From Chitinophaga niabensis (GTDB lineage: Bacteria > Bacteroidota > Bacteroidia > Chitinophagales > Chitinophagaceae), in assembly GCF_039545795.1 (NCBI RefSeq), contig NZ_CP154260.1, forward strand, positions 6,825,001 through 6,889,000: a stretch of 64,000 bases of DNA. Direction: 5' to 3'. This document shows positions 45,811 to 55,605 of the stretch, one piece after another (positions within the stretch are counted from its first letter, which is position 1; every line of letters begins with the position of its first letter). Made by a program: the position numbers and the translations under genes. Under the pieces are notes generated by a model. The model was not told the DNA's origin, searched no databases, and worked only from the letters and a program-made list of their open reading frames with translations.

Positions 45811-48800
45811 TTAGCTTTGCGCAGATTGTTGCCCCCGGTATTCGTTGGGTGCACAGAGGTAACGTTTTTTGAACTCCCGGAAGAAGTAGGACTGGTTATT
45901 GAAACCGGTACGATAGAAAATTTCGGAAACGGTGAACTGGGTGGAAGTGAGTAAATGGGCCGCATGTTTCAGGCGGATGTGTTTAATGAACTCTCCGGGT
46001 GTCATATTGGTCATCGTTTTTAATTTACGATAGAGCTGCATTTTGCTCATGGCCAGTTCTTTTTCCAGAACGGCGGCATTTAGTTCCGGCTCGTCCAGTT
46101 TTTCTTCAATGATGCGCACCAGGTGCTGGATAAATTCTTTATCTGTATCCGGCATGTCTGCTGTGGTAATGTTCTCATTGTTCCTGAAAAGATCATGCAT
46201 CCGTTGGCGGTATTCCAGCAATTTCCGTACCCGCACCATTAAATGGGCAATATGAAAGGGTTTGGCGATATAGGCATCCGCTCCTACTTCATACCCTTCC
46301 GTTTTATGTTCCACACTTCCTTTGGCAGATAATATAATAAAAGGTACCTGGCAGGTGGCGGGAGCGTTCTTTACTTTATTGCAAAGGGTAAGGCCATCCA
46401 TATCCGGCATCATAATGTCACTGATAATGAGGTCAGGGATCACTTTCGCCATCAGGTCCAGTGCCTCTTTTCCATTTTCAGCCTCATAAATGGTATAATG
46501 GTCTTTTAAGATATCCTTCAGCAGGTAGCGGATACCCGGTTCGTCTTCCACTACCAGGATGTTCTTACGGTTGTTGTCCGGCGAGAGTTGTTCAATAATG
46601 GCCCGCTTGTTATTTTCTTCCGGGGAAATGACCGATTCCCTGTAGGAAGTGAGGGACTCATATAAATAGGAGGGTTTGTCTGAAATGAGTTGGGCATTTT
46701 CGCCGGCAGTGGTTAAAGGGATGCTTACTTTAAAGGTGATCCAGTCTTCCACGCAGCTGGCGGTTATTTTCCCCTGCAGCATGGCCACCAGCTGTTTGGT
46801 GAAGGCAAGCCCTATCCCTGTACCAAATTTTTCATTGCCGGGTTTGGCCACGTAGAATTTGTCAAACAACTTATCCAGTTGATCCGGAGGAATATGGCTG
46901 CCGGAATTGCTGACCGCTATTTCCAGTTGCCCGTTACTTTCTGCGGCGCTGAGTTCTATCTTTTTACCGCCATGTTTAAAGGCATTGGATAAAAGATTGA
47001 AAAGGATCTTTTCCAGTTTGTCTTTATCCACCCAGGCTTTGATATCCGGTGGGATGTTCCGTTGGTAATCTATACCGTTCTGTTCACTGAGTGTTACAAA
47101 AGGATCGGTGAGGTTATTCAGCAGGTCTGATACATGCAGGTAGCTGTATTGATTATTGTGGAAGCCGGCCTCTGCTTTCCGGAATTCCAGTAATTGCTGT
47201 ACAAGATAAGTAAGGCGGGAGGCCTGCTGGTGAATAAGGTTGAGGAAATAAGGTTTCTCCTTTTTATCCATGAACCGTTCCGCGGAACCCATGATCAGCG
47301 TGAGGGGCGTTTGCAGTTCGTGCGCGATATTGGTGAAAAAGCCCAACTGCCCCTGGTGGATCTCTTCTTCCTTTACCCGCATGAGATGTTCTATGCGGTA
47401 TTGATAGAAAAGGTAACCGAGGAAGGATAATATAATGATATATACAAGGAAGGCAGGAAAGGTAAGCCAGAAATACTGTTGTACCTCAATATTCAGCAAT
47501 ACGGTCTCATTTGTCCATACCCCTTCTCCGTTAGACCATTTTATCCTGAAAGTATAATGGCCGGGTAAAATATTGCTGTAAGCAATCTTTCCATTGGTGC
47601 CGGGGTAATGCCATACTTTATCATAGCCTTCCAGGTAATACGCATATTCACATTTATCCGCATTGAGGAAGCTGATAGCTTTTGCATCCAGGTCAAAATA
47701 ACCGTCTTTGCGGTGAATGGTATAATCAAGGGTTTTGTTGGCGGCTGGCCGGAGTACTGTACCATGTGTACTTACACCACCCATGACAATATTGGAGATA
47801 AGCAGGTTGGGGCACCAGCTGGTATTCCTGATCCTTTGCGGCAGAAAATAATTGAAGCCTGAAGTGCCGCCTATAAAAAGATGATCGGAGGAATCTTTCC
47901 ATACAGCCCCATCGCAGAATTCATTACTCTGCAATCCATCTGCCTGCTGGTAATAGGAAACGGTTGCTTTATCCGGCTGCACTTTGGCCAGTCCTTTATT
48001 GGTAGTTACCCAGATGTTGCCGGCATTGTCTTCCTCAATAGCATGAATAGTATTATTAGGTAAACCATTTTCCGTGGTGAGTTTCCGGAATGCAGGTTCC
48101 TCTTTTGCCGCGTCTGCCTGGTTGATCCAGTTGAGGCCGTAACTGGTGCCCACCCATATCCTGTTGTGGCTGTCACTATAAAGAGAGAGTACATCATTAT
48201 TGGAAAGGCTGCCTTCGTAGGTGAAGGCTTTGAAGGTTTTGAAGCGCCGGGTCCTTTTATCCAGCAGGCTCAATCCTCCATACCGGCAGGCTATCCAGAT
48301 ATGATCAGGGTCTCCGGATGCAAGGGCATAAATGATATCATTGGCAGGGCCGGTGTTGCTGCCGTTGAAAGTGTATTGCTCCAGGAAAACAAGACTGATA
48401 CTTCCGTTATTATTCAAACGCAGTTTCAGGTGAATGAGTCCATAACTGCTGGTACCCAGCCATACGGAATTGTCTTCATCCTGCAGGATGGCATAAACGG
48501 AACCGAATTCCGGATGTTTGTCGTATCCCTCTATACCGGCCCATTTGTGGAACTTCCGGTTGCGGGTATCGTATACACCGATGCCTTTTCCATCCGTACC
48601 AATATAGATCAACTGATCCCTGCCTTTTTTCAGGGCGTAAACGGCATTGTTATCCAACTCGCCGGGAGATAAAAAATAGTTCCGTTTTGTAAGGTCTGAT
48701 CCCGGCTGCCAGAAATTGGGCAGTTCAATAATACCACTGCCTTTTGTGCCTACCCAAAGGTTACCGTTATATTCACAGAATGCGCGGACGGGTTTGCTGT

Positions 48801-49857
48801 ATGGCATGTCTGCATCCGCCGTGGCAATGGAGCCGAAGGGTTTTGTTTTTGGGAATATTTTGATCATACCATTTCCATCAGTACCGTACCATAAGATCTG
48901 TTCACTGCCTAAAGCCCATGCGGTGATACGGATGTTCTGCATTTGCCGGGCTTCCTGTTCCAGGAAGTCAGCAGGGCGGAACTGGTTGTCAAACACACCA
49001 AACCCTTTGCCGGACCAGGCAAGCAGGTAATGATCATTATAGCGGACCATCGCCGTCAGGCCATTTTTCAATTGCAGAATGGGCTTTGCTGTGTTGCCGG
49101 CGAACTGGTATAATTGATTGTCTGCCGTAGTGAAGAACAGCTGTGTTTTAACCACAAAAAAATTAGTGACCTTTTGCTGGATGCTTTGTGATCTTTTGAA
49201 CTGCTGCCCGTTCCAGGTATATTTTTCCAGCCCGCCTGCCTGATTGATCAGCCATAAGGTATTGCTATCATCAAAAGCGAATTTGCTGATCCCTGCCCCC
49301 GGGAATTTAAAAACACGGAAAGAATCTGCTGTGGCATCATAGCGGGTGAGCCCATATTTTTGTGTGAGGCAGAAAACCGTGCCGGCAGTATCTACGGCCA
49401 GTTGGAATTCCTGTTCACTGATTTTGCTGCGCTGGTGCTGCTGGTAGAAATAATTATAGATCCTGCCGCTGTGTTTTTCATAGCGGGAGATGCCTTCGAT
49501 GGTGCTGATCCAGATATTCCCTTTTTTGTCCTCCGTGATATATTGTATCACGTTATTGCCTATACTTTTCAGGTCGTTTTCTTTGCTGTAATTGAAAACG
49601 TGGAAAGAAGAGCCATCATACCTGTTGAGTCCATCCCAGGTGGCTACCCAGATGATGTCGTCCGCATCTTTATAAATATAATTGATGGCACTGTTGGAAA
49701 GGCCGTTACGGTTATCCAGGTTCTGGAGGAAATATTTATCGGCAGGCTGTGCATGGGCAGGGAGCAAATACAATAAACATCCCAGCAAAAGGAAGCATGA
49801 TCTTAAAGGTTGTAGCTGAAATGCGAATAACATGGTATACCTGCTTGTTTGATCCAT
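45811..49857 (-). CDS. Hybrid two-component system regulator (HTCS)
   Basis: One-protein sensor-regulator of about 1348 aa. Order: signal peptide or anchor (to LLPAHAQ); about 14 Reg_prop beta-propeller repeats in the periplasm (many NDIIYAL and GNIWVTTNKGL-type blades); Y_Y_Y domain (YYLEGYDKVWHYPGTNGKIAY); transmembrane helix (FLVYIIILSFLGYLFYQY); HisKA with His846 in IAHELQTPL; HATPase; receiver with Asp1147 in SDIMMPDMDG; and a C-terminal AraC-type HTH (MSKMQLYRKLKTMTNMTPGEF). The frame continues to 49926, but ATG 49857 or 49833 starts the signal peptide. It should sense the locus ligand and activate the adjacent susC operon. Confidence 0.95.
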   Translation of the reverse strand: MDQTSRYTMLFAFQLQPLRSCFLLLGCLLYLLPAHAQPADKYFLQNLDNRNGLSNSAINYIYKDADDIIWVATWDGLNRYDGSSFHVFNYSKENDLKSIGNNVIQYITEDKKGNIWISTIEGISRYEKHSGRIYNYFYQQHQRSKISEQEFQLAVDTAGTVFCLTQKYGLTRYDATADSFRVFKFPGAGISKFAFDDSNTLWLINQAGGLEKYTWNGQQFKRSQSIQQKVTNFFVVKTQLFFTTADNQLYQFAGNTAKPILQLKNGLTAMVRYNDHYLLAWSGKGFGVFDNQFRPADFLEQEARQMQNIRITAWALGSEQILWYGTDGNGMIKIFPKTKPFGSIATADADMPYSKPVRAFCEYNGNLWVGTKGSGIIELPNFWQPGSDLTKRNYFLSPGELDNNAVYALKKGRDQLIYIGTDGKGIGVYDTRNRKFHKWAGIEGYDKHPEFGSVYAILQDEDNSVWLGTSSYGLIHLKLRLNNNGSISLVFLEQYTFNGSNTGPANDIIYALASGDPDHIWIACRYGGLSLLDKRTRRFKTFKAFTYEGSLSNNDVLSLYSDSHNRIWVGTSYGLNWINQADAAKEEPAFRKLTTENGLPNNTIHAIEEDNAGNIWVTTNKGLAKVQPDKATVSYYQQADGLQSNEFCDGAVWKDSSDHLFIGGTSGFNYFLPQRIRNTSWCPNLLISNIVMGGVSTHGTVLRPAANKTLDYTIHRKDGYFDLDAKAISFLNADKCEYAYYLEGYDKVWHYPGTNGKIAYSNILPGHYTFRIKWSNGEGVWTNETVLLNIEVQQYFWLTFPAFLVYIIILSFLGYLFYQYRIEHLMRVKEEEIHQGQLGFFTNIAHELQTPLTLIMGSAERFMDKKEKPYFLNLIHQQASRLTYLVQQLLEFRKAEAGFHNNQYSYLHVSDLLNNLTDPFVTLSEQNGIDYQRNIPPDIKAWVDKDKLEKILFNLLSNAFKHGGKKIELSAAESNGQLEIAVSNSGSHIPPDQLDKLFDKFYVAKPGNEKFGTGIGLAFTKQLVAMLQGKITASCVEDWITFKVSIPLTTAGENAQLISDKPSYLYESLTSYRESVISPEENNKRAIIEQLSPDNNRKNILVVEDEPGIRYLLKDILKDHYTIYEAENGKEALDLMAKVIPDLIISDIMMPDMDGLTLCNKVKNAPATCQVPFIILSAKGSVEHKTEGYEVGADAYIAKPFHIAHLMVRVRKLLEYRQRMHDLFRNNENITTADMPDTDKEFIQHLVRIIEEKLDEPELNAAVLEKELAMSKMQLYRKLKTMTNMTPGEFIKHIRLKHAAHLLTSTQFTVSEIFYRTGFNNQSYFFREFKKRYLCAPNEYRGQQSAQS

Positions 49858-49994
49858 GCGCCTTAAGCACAAATAATAAATGGGTGGTGGGATGAAAGTA
49901 CAGTTTTGGTTCGGGTTGCTTATCATGCCTGACCGGCGTGGATATAGTAAATTTAATCTTTTTCAGTTACTTTTTAAGGAGTATCTTTCTGGCC

Positions 49995-51233
49995 ATGAAC
50001 ACGATAAAGGAAACCGATGTTTGTATCATCGGGGCTGGCCCGGCCGGCGCAACGGCAGCTTTGCAATTACATCAGTATAATATTCCCTGTATAGTAGTAG
50101 ATAAGGCGGTATTTCCGAGAGATAAGGTATGTGGAGACGGATTGAGTGGAAAAGTACTCGCCATTCTGAACAGTATCGATCCCGCTATCGGCGAAAGGCT
50201 GGTGGCCCTGCAGGATAAGGAGGATAGCTGGGGTGTTACTTTCATTGCTTCCAACAGGGCATCGCTGGATATTTCATATAAACCGGTGAATGATGGGGCG
50301 GCAGGTTTCGTTTGCAAACGGATGGTGTTTGATAATTTCCTGGTAGATGAAATGAAGCGTTGCGGAAATATTGAATTGATAGAAGGTACAGGCATTGATA
50401 AATATACTTTGCAGCAGGATGGATATCTGCTCAGTAATGCTTCCGGTTCCTTACAGATCAAAGCGAAACTGATCATCGTGGCTAATGGGGCTCATTCTTC
50501 TTTTACAAAAGATGTGGCAGGTATACAGCTGGAGCCAAAACATTATTGCGCAGGTCTCCGCGCTTATTATAAGAATATTAAAGGGCTGCATCCCAAAGGG
50601 TATATCGAATTGCATTTTCTAAAATCTCTGCTGCCGGGTTATTTCTGGATCTTCCCCTTACCTAATGGAGAGGCAAATGTAGGAGTAGGAATTTTGAGTG
50701 AAGTGGTAAGAAAGAAGAAACTGAACCTGCGGAAAATGCTGCAGGATACATTGGAGAATGATCCGGTGCTGAAAGAACGTTTTAAAGATGCCGTGCTGAT
50801 AGATAAAATAGATGGATATGGATTGCCTTTAGGTAGTAAGAAAAGAACGCTGAGCGGCGAACGGTTTATGCTGATCGGGGATGCCGGTCACCTGATAGAC
50901 CCTTTCACCGGAGAAGGTATTGGTAATGCACTGTATTCCGGAAGGTTTGCAGCAGAGCAGGTAAAACGGGCCATTGCTGCCAATGATTTTTCTGCCACAC
51001 AGCTGAAAGCATATGATGAAACGGTCCATCGTAAACTGGGCACTGAATTAAAACTCAGTGCGCGTTTGCAAAAACTGGTGCATCGCCCATGGTTGTTTAA
51101 TTACCTGATGAAACTCGGCATGGGGAATAAACAATTACGGGAACTGATGTCCTGCATGTTCTATGAACTGGACCTGCGGAAGAAATTAGCGAAGCCTTCT
51201 TTCTATGTTAAGTTGTTGTTTAACAGGGCTTAA
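49995..51233 (+). CDS. FAD-dependent oxidoreductase, geranylgeranyl reductase family
   Basis: 412 aa flavoprotein. The N-terminal Rossmann motif CIIGAGPAGATAALQL binds FAD; CGDGLSGK corresponds to the family substrate or flavin loop; IGDAGHLIDPFTGEGIGNAL is the second FAD motif (GD box). The pattern fits the TIGR02032 geranylgeranyl reductase-like group, which reduces isoprenoid or other hydrophobic double bonds; halogenase-like relatives are an alternative. The C-terminal about 40 residues are helical. ATG 49995 is chosen because it opens directly into the Rossmann strand; the frame continues upstream. Divergent from the HTCS gene; no functional neighbour. Confidence 0.85.
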   Translation: MNTIKETDVCIIGAGPAGATAALQLHQYNIPCIVVDKAVFPRDKVCGDGLSGKVLAILNSIDPAIGERLVALQDKEDSWGVTFIASNRASLDISYKPVNDGAAGFVCKRMVFDNFLVDEMKRCGNIELIEGTGIDKYTLQQDGYLLSNASGSLQIKAKLIIVANGAHSSFTKDVAGIQLEPKHYCAGLRAYYKNIKGLHPKGYIELHFLKSLLPGYFWIFPLPNGEANVGVGILSEVVRKKKLNLRKMLQDTLENDPVLKERFKDAVLIDKIDGYGLPLGSKKRTLSGERFMLIGDAGHLIDPFTGEGIGNALYSGRFAAEQVKRAIAANDFSATQLKAYDETVHRKLGTELKLSARLQKLVHRPWLFNYLMKLGMGNKQLRELMSCMFYELDLRKKLAKPSFYVKLLFNRA

Positions 51234-51372
51234 ATGGGCAGGTTGGGGTTGAATGTCCCCACCATGGCATATATATTGTTTTTGAATTGACTGTTACCGG
51301 TTAGTAGTTTGTTTGTTAGCGCCTGTAAGCATCATGGCATGAATTTGATGAGGGAATAGTAAACCTTATCTT

Positions 51373-53505
51373 ATGGCAAAGAAGAAAGCTAACCCAAAGA
51401 ATACCATTCCGGACAAGAAATTAGCAGACCTCAATCCAGACCGTGTAGATAGTACCGGTGAATTTATGACCACAGACCAGGGTCTGAGAATTAACGATGA
51501 TAATAATTCTTTAAAGGCTGGCGAACGCGGTGCTACATTGCTGGAGGATTTTATCCTCCGTGAAAAGATCACACACTTTGACCATGAGCGCATCCCTGAG
51601 CGGATCGTACATGCGCGCGGATCTGCGGCCCATGGATTTTTCCAGGTATATAAATCGATGGAGAAATACACCAAGGCGGGTTTTCTGCAGGACCCTTCCG
51701 TTAAAACCCCTGTATTCGTAAGGTTTTCTACTGTTGCCGGCTCCCGTGGTTCAACAGACCTGGCGCGGGATGTAAGAGGTTTTTCCGTGAAGTTCTATAC
51801 AGAAGAAGGGAACTATGACCTGGTAGGTAATAACATGCCCGTGTTCTTCATCCAGGATGCGATTAAATTTCCCGACCTGATCCATGCCGTAAAACCGGAA
51901 CCGGATCATGAAATGCCACAGGCCGCTTCCGCACATGATACTTTCTGGGATTTTATTTCTTTAACACCGGAGTCTATGCATATGATCATGTGGGCAATGT
52001 CAGACAGGGCCATTCCCCGCAGTTATAGAATGATGGAGGGGTTTGGCGTGCACACATTCCGTTTTATCAATGCAAAAGGAAAGTCGCACTTTGTGAAGTT
52101 CCATTGGAAACCTTTACTGGGAATACATTCTGTGGTATGGGACGAAGCGCAGAAGATCTCCGGTAAAGACCCGGATTTTCATCGCAGGGACCTGTATGAA
52201 GCTATCGCAAATGGGGCTTTCCCTGAGTGGGAGTTTGGTGTGCAGATAGTGGCAGAAGAAGATGAGCATAAATTTCCATTCGACTTATTAGACCCTACTA
52301 AAATAATTCCGGAGGAAATTGTGCCCGTTATGCGGATCGGCAAAATGACACTGAACCGTAATCCGGATAATTTCTTTGCTGAAACAGAGCAGGTAGCTTT
52401 TCATCCGGGGCATCTTGTACCCGGAATCGATTTTACCAATGACCCGCTTTTACAGGGACGTTTATTCTCTTATACAGATACGCAGTTATCCCGCCTGGGC
52501 AGTCCTAATTTTCATGAGATACCCATCAACCGGTCTGTGAATACGGTGCATAATAATCAACGGGATGGTCACATGCGTCAGCAGATCAATGTAGGTAAAG
52601 CCAGTTATCATCCTAATACTACGGGTGGCGGATGCCCTTTCCAGGCAAAGATGGCAGAAGGTGGTTTTACGTCTCATGAAGAAAGGATAGATGCAAAAAA
52701 GGTACGTGGGCGCAGCAGGAGTTTTATGGATTTTTTCAGCCAGGCTACTTTGTTCTTCAACAGCCAGTCTGAACCAGAGCAAAATCATATCGTGGATGCA
52801 TTAAGGTTTGAATTAGGTAAGTTGGAAACACCTGCTATCCGTGAACGTATGGTAGGTTTGCTGGCGAAAGTAAGTACACAGCTGGCGCAGCGCGTGGCAG
52901 ATGGATTGGGAATAAAGGTAGTGAAACCACAGGAGCCGCTCAATCATAATTTTGGTGCGGATGCAAATCCGAGAGACTTTCAGAATAACCCTGTTCCTCA
53001 GGGCATAGAAAAATCTCCTGCGTTAAGTATGGCCAACACAAGAAAGGATACGATCAGCACAAGGCAGATCGCAATACTTGCAGCAGATGGTGTGGATGGA
53101 GTTTCTTTAAGTAAGATGAAAGCTGCGCTGGAGGCAGAAGGCGCTCAGGCGAAAGTGATTGCACCACATGGAGGCATGATCAAAAATGCGAAAGGTGCAG
53201 ACATTAAAGTGGATATGACTTTCCTCACAGCTGCATCTGTTTTGTTTGATGCTGTTTTTATACCCGGAGGAGAAAGAAGTGCAGCTGCTTTGATCAATGA
53301 GCCGGATGCCATTCATTTCATCAATGAAGGGTATAAACATTGTAAAGCAATTGCTGCGGACGGGCAGGGATTGGATGTTTTGAAAGCAAGCTTTGTAAAT
53401 CTTAAAAGTGATGGTGTGATCACCGGAGAAAAGGCATTGGAGAAAGCATTTATTAAAGCCATCGCGCAGCACCGTTTCTGGACAAGAGAAAAGGTGCCTG
53501 CATGA
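51373..53505 (+). CDS. katE: Large-subunit catalase (HPII type)
   Basis: 710 aa heme catalase converting hydrogen peroxide to water and oxygen. The core has catalytic His80 in VHARGSAAHG, Asn153/154 in VGNNMPVFFIQDA, and the proximal Tyr in GRLFSYTDTQLSRLG. The extra C-terminal domain (about 555-700) is of the DJ-1/PfpI flavodoxin-like type (RQIAILAADGVDGVSL, VFIPGGERSAAAL), in which the usual nucleophile Cys is replaced (AIAADGQG), as in E. coli HPII. Single gene with a terminator after it. Confidence 0.97.
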   Translation: MAKKKANPKNTIPDKKLADLNPDRVDSTGEFMTTDQGLRINDDNNSLKAGERGATLLEDFILREKITHFDHERIPERIVHARGSAAHGFFQVYKSMEKYTKAGFLQDPSVKTPVFVRFSTVAGSRGSTDLARDVRGFSVKFYTEEGNYDLVGNNMPVFFIQDAIKFPDLIHAVKPEPDHEMPQAASAHDTFWDFISLTPESMHMIMWAMSDRAIPRSYRMMEGFGVHTFRFINAKGKSHFVKFHWKPLLGIHSVVWDEAQKISGKDPDFHRRDLYEAIANGAFPEWEFGVQIVAEEDEHKFPFDLLDPTKIIPEEIVPVMRIGKMTLNRNPDNFFAETEQVAFHPGHLVPGIDFTNDPLLQGRLFSYTDTQLSRLGSPNFHEIPINRSVNTVHNNQRDGHMRQQINVGKASYHPNTTGGGCPFQAKMAEGGFTSHEERIDAKKVRGRSRSFMDFFSQATLFFNSQSEPEQNHIVDALRFELGKLETPAIRERMVGLLAKVSTQLAQRVADGLGIKVVKPQEPLNHNFGADANPRDFQNNPVPQGIEKSPALSMANTRKDTISTRQIAILAADGVDGVSLSKMKAALEAEGAQAKVIAPHGGMIKNAKGADIKVDMTFLTAASVLFDAVFIPGGERSAAALINEPDAIHFINEGYKHCKAIAADGQGLDVLKASFVNLKSDGVITGEKALEKAFIKAIAQHRFWTREKVPA

Positions 53506-53528
53506 TGTAAATATAGGATAGATAAAGA

Positions 53529-53554
53529 AGGGCCCTGGGTTTCATATTCAGGGT
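53529..53554 (+). terminator. Terminator after katE
   Basis: GGGCCCTG and CAGGGTC form a short stem with one G-T pair around an 11-base loop, followed by TTTTTTT. Confidence 0.75.
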
Positions 53555-53867
53555 CTTTTTTTATTCATTTTGTTTCAAATAAACGGAAAATACGCCTTTA
53601 AAATGTTTCGATATACTTTCAATTTATTGTTATTTCTCATAACTAGTTGATTTTCATTATTCATAAAAAGTTTCGAATAATTGGAATTATCCGTACATTT
53701 ATTAGGTATTAAAGCAATGCAGGGGAGCAAATAATTTAACCTGATAAAAAGCCCTGAGGAGAAGCCCTCATAACACAACCTATTTAACGAATTTTTCTAC
53801 ACGCATCTGACTGCCGTTGAGCGATCAACGGGAGAACGGATTACTTATGCACATTAACCTTTAAACC

Positions 53868-54094
53868 ATGAAAATCTTAATCCGAAGAAACATGTTATGA
53901 CCGGTGGCACTTACGATACATGGATCTGGCTGCGGGCAAACATTGGCCCTGATTACATGTATTGTTTGCAAGTAAGGCTACCGGAATGAACCTGCCCGCA
54001 TCTCCATTTTGAAGATCATCCCACTGCGGATGATATGGACATGTGTATAAAATTTAACCTGACGGGTTTCCTAAGAATTAAAAAAAGGTCTTAA
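53868..54094 (+). pseudogene. Decayed or fragmentary small gene
   Basis: The 626-bp gap between katE and the next gene has no intact gene. It holds a chain of short frames: MKILIRRNML (53868-53900), a 30-aa frame starting MTGGTYDTWIWLRANIG (53897-53989) and, in another frame, HLHFEDHPTADDMDMCIKFN and more to a TAA at 54092-54094, inside the following terminator. The last piece has coding-like composition. I read this as a gene broken by frame changes; it could also be noncoding. The 5' part (53555-53867) shows nothing I can name. Confidence 0.3.
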
Positions 54095-54116
54095 GTTGTG
54101 GAGCTTAAGACCTTTT
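54083..54116 (+). terminator. Terminator-like hairpin
   Basis: AAAAGGTCTTAAG (54083-54095) pairs with CTTAAGACCTTTT (54104-54116), 8-base loop, symmetric A and T runs. It would stop transcription from the left before the next gene. Its sequence resembles the hairpin at 55373-55405. Confidence 0.75.
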
Positions 54117-54131
54117 CTTATACCTGTACCT

Positions 54132-54494
54132 ATGACGGAATTTAGGAAGTACTATTTCGGACTTGCATTGGGCTACCTGTTATTCAATTGGTTGATTCAG
54201 TTTGCCTCTCACACCGGCGTTCGCTTAGAAAATATTTATACTCAAAAACTAATTGTTGAAACTATCGTACTGGTGATTAATCTGGTTTTTCTTTTATTGT
54301 ATGCCCTGTACGAAAACACCTGGATCAAAGTAGCATTTATCCTGTCCCAATTGCTTGCAGCAGGCCTTTATGGTTTCTTTACCATCAGGATGTTCTTTAC
54401 GGAGTTCAGCTTACTTTCTTTTATCATATACGATCTGTTCCTGTTCTGCAATATGATGTTCTTTAACCAGCTGGTTTTTAAGAAGTCTTTGTAA
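54132..54494 (+). CDS. Small polytopic membrane protein of unknown function
   Basis: 120 aa with four hydrophobic helices (about 9-24, 37-59, 63-84, 91-115) and short polar loops. No family recognised. The frame is open back to 54096, but that would place the start inside a terminator hairpin, so ATG 54132 (MTEFRKYYFG) is used. The 3' end overlaps the convergent DUF4349 gene by 17 bp. Confidence 0.65.
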   Translation: MTEFRKYYFGLALGYLLFNWLIQFASHTGVRLENIYTQKLIVETIVLVINLVFLLLYALYENTWIKVAFILSQLLAAGLYGFFTIRMFFTEFSLLSFIIYDLFLFCNMMFFNQLVFKKSL

Positions 54495-55347
54495 GCGTAC
54501 TTAGTATTTTCAGTTTATCAATGATCAGTAAGATAATGAACACGGATAAGGATATGCATACGAGTGATACAGCAAGTATGGCATAGTACTGTATCGTCCA
54601 TTCCGTAGCCGTTTTTAAACGGCTGAGAAAACTGATCCCTTTTTTGGGTGCGCCTTCAAAAAGAGAGAAGCGGATGCTGCAGAATTCATTCTCTGCATCA
54701 AAGTTGCCCAACTCAACGCCCAGCTCCTGCAACTTTGTTTCTATTTCCAGGATCTTATCGTGCAGGGAAACATAATCACTGATCACACCACTCCTTGATC
54801 TTAACTCGTTCAGCGATAATAATGTTTTTTCAAGCGATGCTTTTTTAGCATTCAATTCCCTGTATTCATTGGTTTTATCGATCTTGGTGATCTCAGTGGA
54901 ATTGATCTTACCAATGTCCTGAACCGCAGTATAGAAGCTGTCGAATTTTTCCGGGCTCACGCCTATCAGTAAATGGATTTCCCTGTAGCCCTTGTTACCC
55001 GTATTTTGTTCATATTGAATAACACCTTCAAAATCTTTTGTAGTGTTTTTGATGGCCGAGGCATCTTTATCGAATGCTGTGCTTTTAGTTCTTACAGTAG
55101 CTGTTTTCTCATATTTCTGAGAAGCAGCAAAACTTGCCTGCCCGTCCACATCGGGTTTTGAATAACCTTTTTCTGAAGCATAGTTCTTCCTTATGTTCGC
55201 TACACTGCTAAAGAAGTCTCCCGCATTATCGGAACTGGCAATGATGTCCGTGGCTACATAACCATAGATCAATCTGCAAATGAGCATGAAAAAGAAGAGA
55301 GCGATGAACCATCTGGCGATCTTCCAGAATCGTTGTTTAAGTTTCAT
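54478..55347 (-). CDS. DUF4349 domain membrane protein
   Basis: 289 aa. One N-terminal transmembrane helix (about 12-30), an extracytoplasmic DUF4349 domain with a beta part (EKTATVRTKSTAFDKDASAI, REIHLLIGVSPEKFDSFY) and a coiled-coil hairpin (about 165-210, TNEYRELNAKKASLEKTLLSL and KILEIETKLQELG), and a C-terminal transmembrane helix (about 255-280). Normal layout for this family, whose role is unknown, possibly envelope stress or membrane organisation. Confidence 0.85.
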   Translation of the reverse strand: MKLKQRFWKIARWFIALFFFMLICRLIYGYVATDIIASSDNAGDFFSSVANIRKNYASEKGYSKPDVDGQASFAASQKYEKTATVRTKSTAFDKDASAIKNTTKDFEGVIQYEQNTGNKGYREIHLLIGVSPEKFDSFYTAVQDIGKINSTEITKIDKTNEYRELNAKKASLEKTLLSLNELRSRSGVISDYVSLHDKILEIETKLQELGVELGNFDAENEFCSIRFSLFEGAPKKGISFLSRLKTATEWTIQYYAILAVSLVCISLSVFIILLIIDKLKILSTLTKTS

Positions 55348-55372
55348 AGGGTGAGGATTGGCGTTAAAACTG

Positions 55373-55405
55373 AAAGGCCTTAAGTTATGAAACTTAAGGC
55401 CTTTT
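55373..55405 (-). terminator. Terminator downstream of tRNA-Ala
   Basis: AAAGGCCTTAAGTT (55373-55386) pairs with AACTTAAGGCCTTTT (55391-55405), 4-base loop. It starts 7 bases after the tRNA 3' end on the minus strand. Confidence 0.85.
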
Positions 55406-55411
55406 CTTTCG

Positions 55412-55484
55412 TGGAGGATATCGGACTCGAACCGATCACCTCAAACATGCCATGCTTGCGCTCTACCAGATGAGCTAATCCCCC
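55412..55484 (-). tRNA. tRNA-Ala (anticodon GGC)
   Basis: 73 nt folded by eye: acceptor GGGGGAT/ATCCTCC with discriminator A, D stem GCTC/GAGC, anticodon stem CAAGC/GTTTG with loop ATGGCAT giving GGC, T-loop GGTTCGAGTCC. No encoded CCA. Confidence 0.95.
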
Positions 55485-55537
55485 GAAGGCTTGAATGGAG
55501 TGCAAATTTAGCCGCTTTTTTGATAAAACAAAAAATA

Positions 55538-55564
55538 TTCTCCCGGCAGGGCAAACCGGGAGAA
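55538..55564. terminator. Hairpin between tRNA-Ala and the TonB receptor gene
   Basis: TTCTCCCGG pairs with CCGGGAGAA around a 9-base loop. On the minus strand an AT-rich tail (TATTTTTTGTTTTATC) follows, so it is the most likely terminator of the TonB receptor transcript. Confidence 0.65.
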
Positions 55565-55605
55565 GTATATTTTTATGCTTTATATGTGCTGCAGAACACT
55601 GATCC

